Source: Amblyomma americanum
Taxonomy: Eukaryota; Arthropoda; Arachnida; Ixodida; Ixodidae
Length of the DNA: 64,000 bases
Direction: 5' to 3'
Assembly (NCBI RefSeq): GCF_052857255.1
Contig: NW_027526484.1
Location: 2,205,501 to 2,269,500 of the forward strand
Below are positions 23,540-34,874 of the stretch, in pieces; position 1 is the stretch's first letter, and every line of letters starts with the position of its first letter. The notes under the pieces were generated by a model, which had not been told where the DNA came from, did not search any database, and saw only the letters and a list, made by a program, of their open reading frames with translations. A program made the translations under genes and the position numbers.

Positions 23540-24300
23540 GTATCAATAAGCAGGAACAAGGCATGAAAAGAATCAGTGCTAAAAATAATGAGAGTTATGA
23601 TTGCGAACAAGAGCTCTGCTTGTCTTGAACAGATGCACAGCTTAAGGACGCCAGAAGTGTTGCACTATGCGGCTACGAAACAAACCTCCGTGGCTTGATT
23701 ATACTTTCGGCAAAGATGTTTTATATAATTTTAGGAATGCCTACTCCCGATAGAAGGCTTGGACATTTTTGGTATATTCTCTTGAATTCATCTCCTCCCG
23801 TGTTTACAACTTGGGCCTCTTAAGTGGAACTCTAAGGCTCTATCCAAGTTCTAAATATATTTAGGTTTCTTTGACGTTTCCCGGAACCCCTCATATGACA
23901 TTAGATCAGCGCTTCCCTCGTTAGCTTGCTATCAATTCCCTGTCGGCCGTGTTCGATTCTTCTGAAGTACTTTTTTTATTTATAACGCAATTTTTTCCTC
24001 GTTAATCGGCTCGAAGTAGCCGCGCTCAACCTTACGATCGTGCGCTTTCCAGAGACTGTCATAGGAAGTCTTGATCTCAGATTGTATTGCGACAACGTTT
24101 GCTGCAAGAGAAAAACAATTGGTGTGAACCAGCCGCTAGCCCAGTGCTAGCCTCCAGCAGCGCTAAATGTATAAAAACTAATTCCAGACAATGTTGGTTC
24201 GTCGCCGGAAGTATGTAATGCTTTGCCTGAAATGACCTCATCCTTTGTGGAACATATGATACGGGAGAGGACAAAAGAAGGCAGTAACAATGAAACATAC

Positions 24301-24490
24301 CTCCTCGTCCTGTGTCACAGACGATAGTGACCCTCGACATAAGAATGGACCACAGAATCCGGTCGAAAAATGCCAGGAATAACTTCCCACATTCTGTAGT
24401 GGGCTCCTTGGCTTGGTACCAAGGAATCTTAATAAAGGTGCACAATAACCCGCACGCTATTGCTAACAACCAGGCCGCGGTCTCGCACGC
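24301..24490 (-). CDS. NRF-6-like gene, exon E9
   Basis: 190 nt, acceptor TCTCTTCCAG, donor GGAG/GTATGT, ending at phase 1. It encodes a helix (AWLLAIACGLLCTFIKIPWY) and FDRILWSILMSRVTIVCDTG then RGG. The F-x-D-R-x-L-W-S and x-x-T-G-R-G-G motifs sit just before the LSRLS block in this family. The next exon starts with two bases that complete the Gly codon. The frame is intact. Confidence 0.87.
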
Positions 24491-25319
24491 CTGGAAGAGA
24501 CAGTTTTACATGGACATAAGTTGCAAACGTTCATTGCAAAAGGCGGAAATTTCGGTAAACTGTTACAGGGGACACCGGAAGCACATCGTTTCAGGCACAG
24601 AAAGAAAAGGTGCCTGTGCAGCAGGTGTGGCGCTTAAATTTACATGATGAGTGCTCGCTTCACACTGCTGGGAGAGGTTTTCGTTATGGCATCATTTTGA
24701 GTATGGAACTGATGATGTTTTTAGGTAAGGGTGAAATAACGTTATTTCTTCAAGTGAATACAACCAATGCTGGAGCATCGGCTTTCCCTTAGCTCCGTTA
24801 CCATCTACATAATTAATTAGTTTTCTTGTATATTTGTTTATAGGCACCGCACTAAACTCCGTGGCACGTTTCGAGACCAGGGCCTTCACGGAGGGCTTTT
24901 TACTGGGAAATACTGGGCCGGAGACTTGGAAGGCTCTCGAGCCAAAGCACGCGTCTCATAGCTCCACGTATCTTGGCTGGCAGGGGTAATTAATAGTGCT
25001 CCTGACTTGCTTATGTATTATCATCTGTTTTCCGCCTACATCATTGCCGCTTACAATCTTCTTTCTGCTCTTCCTCTTTTGCTCATTGCAAAGTAGAAGG
25101 CCAGATAATTATCCCTTAGGCCACCCTCACTGTCTTCCTGTAAATAAGGCTTCTCTCTTGCGCTGAAATGATTGATTAGAGTGGGTGTTAAGTTACATTC
25201 AGACATTTGACGGTCAGACTTCCTTCATTTGTCTGATAGCGGTATAGCCACACCAAAAACCAATATTATTATGATGCTGAGCTTCGAGATCACTCAGAAG
25301 ATCTGATTATTTACTAACG

Positions 25320-27127
25320 AATAAATTACCGCAATTCCTCATTAACCAACCCGGGACTTCTTGATTATGGACACTATTAAAATGGATTCTGTTGGCATCG
25401 AAAAAATAATTGAACAGCTGAAGATGCCATCATCATGCGGAGTGGATGACATCAACTCGAAACTTTTGAAAAGTACCAAAGTGTATAGTGCTATTATTTT
25501 TGCTGAACTGTTTCAACAATCTCTTCAGTCTGGCTCTGTCCCTAGCGACTGGAAGGTGGGCAAGGTGCTTCCCCTGCACAAGGCTGGGGACAAACATTCT
25601 CCTAATAATTGTCCGCCCATTTCACGTGTTAGCATCCCTTGTAAGATCATGAACATGTCGTCTGCTCTCACCTTGCCTATTTTCTTGAGTCAAATTCTTT
25701 TTTCAGCCATCGCCAACACGGGTTTCGTAAACCATTATCATGCGAGACGCAGCTTCTATTCTTTACACAGGATGTTCATTTCATTCTTGACCGGGGTTCT
25801 ATGGCTGACTGTATATTCCTGATTTCTCCAATGCCTTTGACAAAGTTTCTCACCAATTACTATTTTTCAGATTAAATAATATCAACCTCTACCATAACAT
25901 CATTTCGTCGCTTCAGTCTTTCCTCGCTAATCGTTCTCAATACGTGACTGCTAATAAATCCAAATCTCCTTCCTCTCCAGTGGGCTCAGGTGTTCCCCAA
26001 GGTTCTCTACAAGGGCCCCTATTTTTTAACATTTATAATCATGGCTTGCCTAACAACATTGCTTCTTCCGTATGTCTTTTTGCTGACGATTGTGTTATTT
26101 ACGGTGATATTAACAGTGACTCTGACACTTCTGTCCTTCGATCTGATATTAACCAAGTTTCGTAATGGTGTAAATTATGGCTCATGGAAATTAATATTAA
26201 TAAGTGTAAACATATGCGTGTTCCTCGACGTAACACTGGAATAGACACTTACGACCTCAATAATGCTCCTCTTGAAGCTGTGCCTTCATATAAGTACCTT
26301 GGTTTGCACATAACTTCTAATCTTTCTTGGACTCTGCATGTGGAATTTATTACTAACAATTCTAACCGCATGTTGGGGCACCTGCGTAGAAACTTCTTCC
26401 TTTCTTGTACTTAAATAATATTGCTCCTTCATAAAACACTTGTTCGGCCTAAATAGGAATATGCAACAACTGTCTGGGACCCAGCCCTGTTATCATTAGC
26501 ATCTGAACACGAATCTGTTCAAAACCGTGCTTCACGTTTCATGCTTTCAAATTATCGCCGTATCTCCAGTGTTATTATTATGAAAACTACCTTATCATTG
26601 CCACCGCATTCATTCCGCAGAAAAATTTCTCGCTTATGCCTATTTCTTAAGATATATCACTACAATCCTGTCGTTAAGAGCCGGCTACTAACTACACCTA
26701 CATGTTTCAGGCCGCATTGATAACCTTCGCAAAGTAAGTGTTCCGTGATGCCATACTAAACACACTTTTTTCTTATTTTGTCCACAACACTTCCGACAGT
26801 TGGAACCACCTTCCCAGACACGTTGTCGATACTACTGACCCAAGCTCCTTTAAGACTGCCCTGTGCAATCTCTATTTTAAATTTTGGTAAATTTTATTTT
26901 GCGTTCGTTTTTGCTGTCTTATTGCTGTCTGCCGGAAATGTTTTCCTTTTTTGGGGGGGTTTGTAATTTTTTCCCCTTAGCCTTCTTTTGCCTCATTTTT
27001 AGTGTTTTGTTTTGTTCATTTTTCGCCGCGTTATCATTTCTTCTATTTATGTTTCTGCTGCACTGTATTTTATTCAATGTATGTCTTTCCCACCCCCCTC
27101 TTTAATGCCTTTGGGCCCTGAAGGTAT

Positions 27128-27130
<3 letters not shown>
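25320..27130 (+). mobile_element. 5'-truncated non-LTR retrotransposon (LINE, CR1/Jockey-type RT)
   Basis: Reverse-transcriptase blocks appear in order: SCGVDDINSKLLK (25,435-25,475), SGSVPSDWKVGKVLPLHK, GSGVPQGSLQGPLFF (25,985-26,030), FADDCVIYGDI with catalytic FADD at 26,079-26,090, and YKYLGLHITSNLSW (26,290-26,330). The frame is broken several times (for example after VLWLTVYS and at SVLRSDINQVS), so it is dead. Downstream is a T-rich region and a 3' end, GGGCCCTGAAGGTATTTGAA, followed by the (AT)n tract. The 5' limit is uncertain. It inserted into the NRF-6-like intron. Confidence 0.8.

Positions 27131-27211
<81 letters not shown>
27131..27211. repeat. (AT)n tract at the LINE 3' end, split by a gypsy insertion
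   Basis: Uninterrupted AT dinucleotides lie between the LINE end and the left LTR. The matching tract continues at 32,659-32,754 after the right LTR and ends in ATAATCAAATAAATAAATAA, a typical LINE tail. The gypsy element therefore inserted into one pre-existing AT array, which makes its target duplication unreadable. Confidence 0.85.
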
Positions 27212-27213
<2 letters not shown>

Positions 27214-27417
27214 CTACGCTACTAACTACTCTAGTGGCGCCATACAGCGGCTAAACTGCATTTCCTTGCAGTTGGGAAGCCTTGAGCCATCTCGGGGCTA
27301 GAAGCTTCGTCTTCTTCATCTCTCGTGCTGCCTGCTGCCTTGCGCGTTCCAACGTCTTGCGCGTCTAATTAAAGCAAGTAAACCAGCCCTGCTTACGCCA
27401 ACCGTTTCTCAGTGACA
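27212..27417 (+). repeat. Left LTR of the gypsy element
   Basis: Begins TGCTACGCTACTAACTACTC and ends TTTCTCAGTGACA. It has no evident TATA box, and an ATTAAAG near 27,369 could serve as a polyadenylation signal. It matches the right LTR over its whole length and has an extra TTC triplet. Confidence 0.95.
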
Positions 27418-27446
27418 TATTTGGTGGGGGTGCTGGGTAACGGCCC

Positions 27447-28805
27447 ATGTACGCTGACCTCGAGGACACCTTTGACGTCAGCTCTCAACGCGTGGCTACA
27501 ACACCAGTCCACAAGGCGAGCCGCCGCCTGCGAGGCCTACAACCTGAGTTCGGCCAACTGACAGCGCCGGTAAGGGCCATGACATCCACCGCGGCTAGCC
27601 AGACAAGTTAGCACTCCGGGAGTGCCCCGCCATTTGTCCTTCACGCACCTCGATCGCCGCCACCGTTCCACGGGGACAGGTTCGAGGACGTCGAAGACTG
27701 GTTGGCCAGCTTTGACCGAGTGGCGGGTTTCAATGAGTGGGACGGCGAGCGCAAGCTGCGCAACGTCTACTTTGCGCTGCAGGACTCGGCCAAAACCTGG
27801 TTTGAGAACCACAAAGCTTCCTTTACCACCTGGGAGGCTTTTCGTTGAGAGCTGCTAGCGACATTTACCAGCAGCGAAAGAAAAGAGAAAGCTAAAATCG
27901 CCCGGCGCTCGAGATCACAGCAGCCGAATGAGGGCGTCGCGATGTTCATCGAGGACATGACCCGGCTGTTCAATCGGGCCGACCCTGCTATGCCCGAAGC
28001 CCAGAAGGTACGCCACTTAATGCGTGGCGTAAAAGAGCAACTGTTTGCCGGACTGGTCCATGACCCGCCACGAACAGTGTCCGACTTCACCAAGGAGGCA
28101 ATGAGTATCGAGCACTCTTTACAGGAACGGGGCGCCCACTACGGACGTCAGGCTACTGTAGCAGCCGCTTCCCAGTCCCAGTACACGCCTACGTCGCTGC
28201 CCGCCGAGGACCTTCGGGAGCTTGTAAGAAGCCTGGTGCGCGAGGAACTGGCGAAACTTCGCTTTGAAGCTCCACAGGTCAGCGTCGCTGCCGTTACGGA
28301 CGTGGTCCGCGAAGAAATCCGACGAGTTGTGCAGCCACCCCCCGCTCCACAACCGGCGCCCTCCGTTATGACGTACAGCGAGGCGCTACGAGGTCCCGGG
28401 CCAGTGATGCGAGCCTTTTCCCCCATCGCTCCTGTGCAATACCTGCAGGAGCCAATCGCAACAGCACCCTCCGTGCCGCAGGAGTTCAGGCCCCCTGTGA
28501 GCAAACCGCACGTTTGGCGTACGCCAAACAATCGGCCGCTCTGTTACCACTGCGGAGAGCCTGGCCACATCCTCCGCCACTGCCCCTACCGCAGGATGGG
28601 TTTAAGGGGGTTTTCACCTGACGCACTTCGACCACGCTACAGTGAAAGACCACGAGATATCGAACAGTACTTGGCTGAAAACGTGCAATCTTCGACCTCG
28701 CAGCGACGCCAGTCCCGATCGCTATCCCCAAGGCGGTTCTCTTCGCCCGGCCGCCCGACATACTCTGGCCAGTTCAGAGGTACGTCCCCACGTCGGGAAA
28801 ACTGA
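27447..28805 (+). pseudogene. gag of the gypsy element, two in-frame stops
   Basis: One frame runs from ATG at 27,447 to TGA at 28,803, interrupted by TAG at 27,609 and TGA at 27,846. It contains the retrotransposon Gag capsid-type block (FEDVEDWLASFDRVAGFNEW, LRNVYFALQDSAKTWFENH, FIEDMTRLFNRADP, VRHLMRGVKEQLF). Near the C-terminus is a CCHC zinc knuckle, CYHCGEPGHILRHC (about 28,542-28,583), for RNA binding. The end is an Arg/Ser-rich basic tail. Both stops probably arose by point mutation, since similarity to the expected Gag continues across them in frame. Confidence 0.88.
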
Positions 28806-29336
28806 AGACGGCGTCCTCCGGGGGTAGGGCTGCCGCTACTGGACCGAGTCAAGAGCCTCCACCCGGCGGTTCGCCACGACGCTCCGCGCGACGACGACCT
28901 GACCCGACGACCTCGACGACGCGCTGCGACCGACTGGCCTCCGCCGAAATTCCGGTATCCGCCGACAACCATGACGTTACCACACTCGTGGATACCGGCG
29001 CCGATCGTGGATACCGGCGCCACTGTCTTGAGGAAGGTTCTGACCCCTTGGGCTGGGCCGCAGATCCGGACAGCTGGTAGCCACGTGGTAACTCCGATCG
29101 GTGTCTGCACTTCGCGAATCCAGATCCGCGGTGTTACTTCCCCTGGCTGCTTTGCTGTGTTACCAGAGTGCTCCAAAGACCTCATACTCGGTTTGGATTT
29201 CCTTCAAGAGTACGGTGCCGTTATCAACCTCCAGGAGCTAATCGTGTCGTTTTCCACCCAAGGTCCTGTCGACGACGATACCGAGCCACGCAGGGATAAG
29301 TTATGCGTCGGTGACGACCACGTTTTGATCCCATAA
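28806..29336 (+). pseudogene. Damaged protease region of the gypsy element
   Basis: The active-site coding stretch GTGGATACCGGCGCC occurs twice within a 19-bp tandem duplication (about 28,989-29,026). The first copy is read as LVDTGAD in the frame that overlaps the end of gag by -1. The second is read as IVDTGA in the frame of the following ORF. After the second copy, the usual residues between DTGA and the KVLTPW block are missing. The rest (GPQIRTAGSHVVTPIGVC, then LILGLDFLQEYGA) is normal for retropepsins. A TAA at 29,334 separates it from the pol ORF. Confidence 0.8.
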
Positions 29337-29345
29337 AGATCCAGC

Positions 29346-32300
29346 ATGTTTGTTACTGTAGAGTGCGATTACAGTACCAAAATTCGTGGCATTGCTGAAA
29401 TCAACATGTCGCTGCTCCTTGGTCGGCAAGTCTGTGTTGCTCGAGGAATTGTTGAACTGGACAAGGGCCGAACCGAACTCTTGGTGACCAATTTTGGTTG
29501 TGAACCTCAGTGTTTGCCTGGCAGAACAGCTATTGCGTATTTCGAGGAACTCAGCGAATTCGCGGGACAGCACGCTTTGACCGGAGCCCCGGCATCAGTG
29601 GAGGAACGGACCACTCCCATAAACACTGACGTGAACCCAAACCTCCCAACTAACCAGAAACGCTGCTTGGAAAGCGTTATCCAGTCTTTCTGCGACTGCT
29701 TTGCCTCGACCTCCAAGGTTAGGCAGACACCGCTCACAAAGCACCGAATTATAGTTGACGCCAACCAACGGCCGTTATGTCAGCCGCCCTACCGCATCTC
29801 TTCGAAGGAACGTGATGCCATTCGACGCCAAGTTCAAGAAATGCTGAAGGACGACGTGATAGAGTCGTCGACGAGCCCGTGGGCGTCGCCTGTTGTTCTA
29901 GGGGCAAATAAAGATGGAACCCTACGGTTCTGCGTTGATTACAGACGTTTAAACAAAGTCACTAAAAAAGATGTTTATCCTCTTCCGCGTATTGATGACT
30001 CCCTGGACCGGCAGCGCCACGCCAAGTACTTCTTATCGCTAGATTTACGAAGCGGCTATTGGCAAATCGAGGTGGACGAACGCGACCGGGAAAAGACCGC
30101 CTTTATTACACCGGACGGTCTGTACGAATTCCGGGTGCTCCCTTTCGGCCTGTGCTCGGCTCCTGCAACCTTCCAGAGGATGATGGACACCGTTCTTGCC
30201 GATCTCAAATGGCAGTCCTGTCTCGTGTACTTGGATGACGTTGTCATCTTTTCTGACACGTTCGAAGAGCACCTGAGACGCCTGCGCGCTGTGTTCGAAG
30301 CAATTCGGTCGGCCGGTCTTTCCCTCAAGCCCGAAAAGTGTCACTTCGCTTTCGAAGAGTTGAAGTTTCTGGGCCACATCGTGAGCGCTAAAGGGGTTAG
30401 CCCAGACCCCGATAAGACTGCTGCCGTGGCTGCTTTTCCCGTGCCAACCGATAAGCGCAGTGTGCGCCGCTTTCTGGGTCTCTGCGCCTATTATCGGCGT
30501 TTTGTGCAGAACTTCTCCCAGATCGCTGAGCCCCTCACGCGACTCACGAAAGATTCCGAACCATTGTTCTGGGGCCTGGAGCAACAGCAAGCCTTTGAAG
30601 ACCTCTGCACTCGTCTCCAAAGTACGCCCATCCTTGGACACTTCGACGAGTCAGCTGACACTGAACTACACACAGACGCCAGCAACATCGGCCTCGGTGC
30701 GGTCCTTGTGCAGAGGCAGGATGGTCTCGAACGCGTAATCGCATACGCGAGCCGCACATTGTCACGATCTGAGGCGAACTATTCCACCATCGAAAAAGAA
30801 TGCCTGGCCATTGTGTGGGCAGTAACAAAATTTCGCCCGTACCTATATGGCCGCCCTTTCAGGATCGTCAGCGACCCCCACTCGCTGTGTTGGCTGGCGA
30901 ACCTCAAAGATCCCTCGGGACGGCTTGCACGCTGGAGCCTTCGACTTCAGGAATTCGATGTCACCATCGTCTATAAGTCTGGTAGGAAGCACAGTGATGC
31001 CGACTGTTTGTATCGTGCTCCTATCGAGACCAACCGAGCTGACCCCGACGACGATTTCGTTTTTCTTGGTGCCATCTCCACGTCCATCCTCATTCAACAC
31101 CAAAGGGACGACAGCGAACTACGGCCCCTCATTGAGTATCTAGAAGGAAGCGCTCAGTCTCCCCCGCGAATATTTTCGCGCAAGCTGTCGTCGTTCTGTT
31201 TACGTGACGGCGTCCTGTATAAGAAAAACTACAGTCCAACCGAAGCTGTCTATCTACTCGTCATGCCTACGGCTCTTTGCGACGAAGTCCTGCAGGCGAG
31301 CCATGATGACCCATCTTCTGGTAACCTGGGTTTTTGTCGAACTTTGGCACGCATACGGCAAAAATACTACTGGCCGAGGATTGCTGCAGTTGTGAAACGT
31401 TACGTAAGAACTTGCCGCGAGTGCCAGCGTCCCAAGACACCGCCGACTAAGCCAGCCGGCCTACTCCAGCCTATTGATCCGCCTCAGGTTCCCTTCCACC
31501 AAGTTGGCATGCACATACTCGGCCCATTTCCGGAGTCCTCGCTGGGCAACCGCTACATTGTGGTCGCCACCGACTACCTCAGCCGATACTGTGAGACTAA
31601 AGCTCTTCCCCGTGGTACTGCTGACGAAATTGCGAACTTTTTCATTCAAAACATTGTGCTTCGTCACGGTGCACCCACCATCGTTTTAACTAACAGGGGA
31701 ACAGCGTTCACCTCGGCCCTTACGCACGAGGTTATGCGCCTAAGCGGCACCAGTCACCGCAAAACAACCGCTTACCACCCTCAAACGAACGGCCTCACCG
31801 AACGGCTCAACAATACGATCGCCGACATGATTTCTATGTATGTCGACGCGGACCACCGGAACTGGGACGCCATACTCCCTTACGTCACTTTTGCTTATAA
31901 TACTGCGGTCCAGGAAACGACACGCTTCACTCCATTTCGTTTAGTACATGGTCGCGAAGCCACAACCATGCTGGATGCAGTGCTGCTTCCAGCTAGCGCT
32001 ACCCCCTCTGTTATGGCTGCTGCCCAATTTGTTCGTTACGCTGAGGCCGCCCGCCAACTTGCTCGACAGAGCATCCGGCACCAGCAAGTTCACGACGCTC
32101 AGCGATACAACCTCCGCCACCGCAATGTGCGTTACCTGCCCGGCGAACAAGTCTGGGTGTGGAGTCCAATCCGCATGAGTGGACGCTCTGAGAAGCTTCT
32201 ACGCAGATACTTTGGCCCCTACGAGGTGCTCCGCCAGCTCAGTCAAGTTACCTACGAAGTTCTTCCCCAAGGAACAGTTCGCTCTTCTAGACGGCCGACC

Positions 32301-32348
32301 TCCGAAGTTGTCCACGTCGCTCGGATGAAGCCGTACCACGCCCGCTAG
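29346..32348 (+). CDS. gypsy pol ORF: RT, RNase H, integrase (1,000 codons open, integrase inactive)
   Basis: The open frame covers RT, with FCVDYRRLNKVT and catalytic YLDD at residues 295-298. The thumb and FLGH, GLCAYYRRF blocks follow, then RNase H (TDASNIGLGAVL, EKECLAIVWAV), then integrase. In integrase the zinc-binding site reads H653-x6-N660-x29-C690-x2-C693, so the second His is Asn. The first catalytic Asp is His723 (GMHILGPF), the second is Asn783 (LTNRGTAF), and Glu819 is kept. The 783-819 spacing is exactly the D-x35-E of active enzymes, which supports the assignment. Strand transfer should be abolished, while RT could still be functional. The frame start at 29,346 follows a stop at 29,334 and is not a natural start, because pol is normally made as a Gag-Pol fusion. 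Confidence 0.93.
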   Translation: MFVTVECDYSTKIRGIAEINMSLLLGRQVCVARGIVELDKGRTELLVTNFGCEPQCLPGRTAIAYFEELSEFAGQHALTGAPASVEERTTPINTDVNPNLPTNQKRCLESVIQSFCDCFASTSKVRQTPLTKHRIIVDANQRPLCQPPYRISSKERDAIRRQVQEMLKDDVIESSTSPWASPVVLGANKDGTLRFCVDYRRLNKVTKKDVYPLPRIDDSLDRQRHAKYFLSLDLRSGYWQIEVDERDREKTAFITPDGLYEFRVLPFGLCSAPATFQRMMDTVLADLKWQSCLVYLDDVVIFSDTFEEHLRRLRAVFEAIRSAGLSLKPEKCHFAFEELKFLGHIVSAKGVSPDPDKTAAVAAFPVPTDKRSVRRFLGLCAYYRRFVQNFSQIAEPLTRLTKDSEPLFWGLEQQQAFEDLCTRLQSTPILGHFDESADTELHTDASNIGLGAVLVQRQDGLERVIAYASRTLSRSEANYSTIEKECLAIVWAVTKFRPYLYGRPFRIVSDPHSLCWLANLKDPSGRLARWSLRLQEFDVTIVYKSGRKHSDADCLYRAPIETNRADPDDDFVFLGAISTSILIQHQRDDSELRPLIEYLEGSAQSPPRIFSRKLSSFCLRDGVLYKKNYSPTEAVYLLVMPTALCDEVLQASHDDPSSGNLGFCRTLARIRQKYYWPRIAAVVKRYVRTCRECQRPKTPPTKPAGLLQPIDPPQVPFHQVGMHILGPFPESSLGNRYIVVATDYLSRYCETKALPRGTADEIANFFIQNIVLRHGAPTIVLTNRGTAFTSALTHEVMRLSGTSHRKTTAYHPQTNGLTERLNNTIADMISMYVDADHRNWDAILPYVTFAYNTAVQETTRFTPFRLVHGREATTMLDAVLLPASATPSVMAAAQFVRYAEAARQLARQSIRHQQVHDAQRYNLRHRNVRYLPGEQVWVWSPIRMSGRSEKLLRRYFGPYEVLRQLSQVTYEVLPQGTVRSSRRPTSEVVHVARMKPYHAR

Positions 32349-32455
32349 CCCCTCGCGCGTGTCTGCACCACACGCCAGACACGTGCGACTACCCTTGTGG
32401 TCCTGCCTGCAATTTCTACCACACCGAGTCGGTGTCTTCAAGAGAGGGGGAGCAA

Positions 32456-32757
<302 letters not shown>

Positions 32758-33232
32758 CAAATAAATAAATAATTGGGCTGTTTACTAACTTTCATCACGA
32801 CTTTCTGCGAACTTGGTCTAAAATTCAAAAATTTTAAAGTTTACGCTAACGCTTAAGGATGGTGAAAAACGTACTGACCTTAGGTGCAGGCCACTGGACG
32901 TATATTTAAGATTAAAGATAACGGCTAAGTTCCGCCACGATCCTGATTACCTCAGAGCAACTGGATCAGTATCAATGATGTTATTGCTTTCAGCGAAAAG
33001 AAATCTTGCCGAATGGCGCAAATGATGCAGAATATAATTCACTCGAGAAATGTCGACATCCAAACAGCAGCTTTTCCGCCGCAATATTCAAAAAAGAAGC
33101 ATTCACCTTTGAAATCTTCTTCTCCTTAAGTCTTTCCACGAAGAAATATGCAGGCAACCAGTGAAGTAACACACACCGTGCTAGAAAAAATAAAAGTAAT
33201 AGTAGAAACCTGTCCCGAGGAAAGTTCTGCAG

Positions 33233-33233
<1 letters not shown>

Positions 33234-33304
<71 letters not shown>
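33234..33304. repeat. (AT)n microsatellite
   Basis: About 35 AT units. It generates a meaningless alternating Ile/Tyr open frame on the minus strand. Confidence 0.95.
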
Positions 33305-33307
<3 letters not shown>

Positions 33308-33982
33308 TGAGCGATAGAAATATATGTGTAGTTCTTGTTGTTCTTTCAATGCGCGGATGTTTATCCCCTTCAGTGACGATCTAGTATCCAGTCGGAGGAA
33401 AATATCAAACATTTCAAATTTTTGTAAGAAGTATGGCTAGATTGCTGAAAAAAATTCCATCCTGCGTGATAACAATTATGCAATTTCTCTTTGGTCGTGG
33501 TATCTCCACGTGATGAATCTTGACTGTTATGAGTGCACTTCTTTTGAGTCGCTGCAGTATAAAGAAGACTGTGTATAAAATACACAGCTTAATTTAGGCT
33601 TGTGTAACAAAAGTAAAAACGGCATTAATTTTTACCCAAACCACACAGAAAGACCAGACAGGACGGGCGCTGACTCCAACTATTCCTATAGAAAGCCACA
33701 TGTTGCATATATATAGCCCGAAGAAGGTAAACGCATGCGCATTTCTTATATGGTAAAAAAGAAAAAAAAGGAGAAAAACCAACAACAATAACAAACTCAC
33801 ACCCACACTCAGACAAAACCTTCTCATTATCACGTATTTTTTAGCAATCTATGCCCACTTTCTCGTAGGGAGATAGAAGAGGTGCTGACGCACATGCCAC
33901 CTCTCTCTTTGATAAAAAAGGCTTCTGCCCATTTCCGAGATAATCTATCTTTGCTCCTAGCTAGAATTTTAATCTCGCCAAG

Positions 33983-34429
33983 TCATGGCTCACAGTTTTT
34001 GTTTTTGTTTTTATCAATGCAGGAGCGGCAATGAGCGGGCAGGTTTTCGGACGAATCTGATGCGTTCCCTAACGACCTTTTATGTTCGCCTGCACGCTCG
34101 TTTACGCAGCGTCCAGTCTGGCCGACGTACACCTTGCCACATGCAAGGGGGATCTCGTAGACCACTCCTGTGGCCCACCTTACATAGGGCTTCGAGTGCC
34201 TCTTTCCACACCCAAATGTTTCTTTGGCACCGCTGCTAACCTTGAGCACATCTTGGCCAATTTGCAGAGGGCGGAGAAGACCATGGGGACTCCGTACTTG
34301 TTGCCAACTCGTTTTAAATTGTGGGACACCTTGTGAATTGTGGGACACCTTGTGAAGATCCCCCTTGCATGTGGCAAGGTGTATGTCGGTCAGACTGGAC
34401 GCTGCGTAAACGAGCGTGCAGGGGAACAT
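33983..34429 (-). pseudogene. GIY-YIG endonuclease fragment, left arm of Penelope-like pair
   Basis: The frame contains HSKPYVRWATGVVYEIPLAC, GKVYVGQTGRCVNERAGEHK and then AHCRSC. This is the GIY-YIG fold of Penelope-like elements: G-V-V-Y and Y-V-G motifs, the catalytic Arg in GRC-x-N-x-R, and a nearby Glu in EHK. The first ~45 codons from 34,429 downward read into the opposite arm and are not natural. The upstream RT domain is absent. Confidence 0.75.
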
Positions 34430-34519
34430 AAAAGGTCGTTAGGGAATGCATCAGATTCGTCCGAAAACCTGCGCGCCCATTGCCGCTCCTGCATTGATCA
34501 AAACGAAAAAAAACTGTGA
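34350..34519 (+). pseudogene. GIY-YIG endonuclease fragment, right arm of Penelope-like pair
   Basis: IPLACGKVYVGQTGRCVNER is followed by AGEHKRSLGNASDSS and AHCRSC, ending in TGA at about 34,517. It is nearly identical to the left arm but lacks the GVVY half. A directly repeated ATTGTGGGACACCTTGTGA (34,318-34,355) marks the junction. Confidence 0.75.
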
Positions 34520-34783
34520 ACCATGACCTGGCAAGATTAAAATTCTAGCAAGAAGCAATGATCGATTATCTCGGGAATTAGCTGAAGCCTTTTTAATCAA
34601 AGGGAGAGGTGGCATGTGCGTAAGTACCACTTCTATCTCTCTACGAGAAAGTGAGCATAGGTTGCTAAAAAATGCGCGATAATGAGCAGGTTTTGCCTGA
34701 GTGTGAGTGTTTTTTTGTTGTGGCTTTTCTCCTTTTTTTTCTTTTTTGTCATATAAGAAATGCGCATGCATTCACCTTCTTCG

Positions 34784-34784
<1 letters not shown>

Positions 34785-34871
<87 letters not shown>
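34785..34871. repeat. (AT)n microsatellite
   Basis: About 43 AT units inside the 3' region of the right Penelope arm. At the corresponding point of the left arm (33,708-33,716) only a few AT units are present, so the array expanded after the two arms formed. Confidence 0.95.
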
Positions 34872-34874
<3 letters not shown>

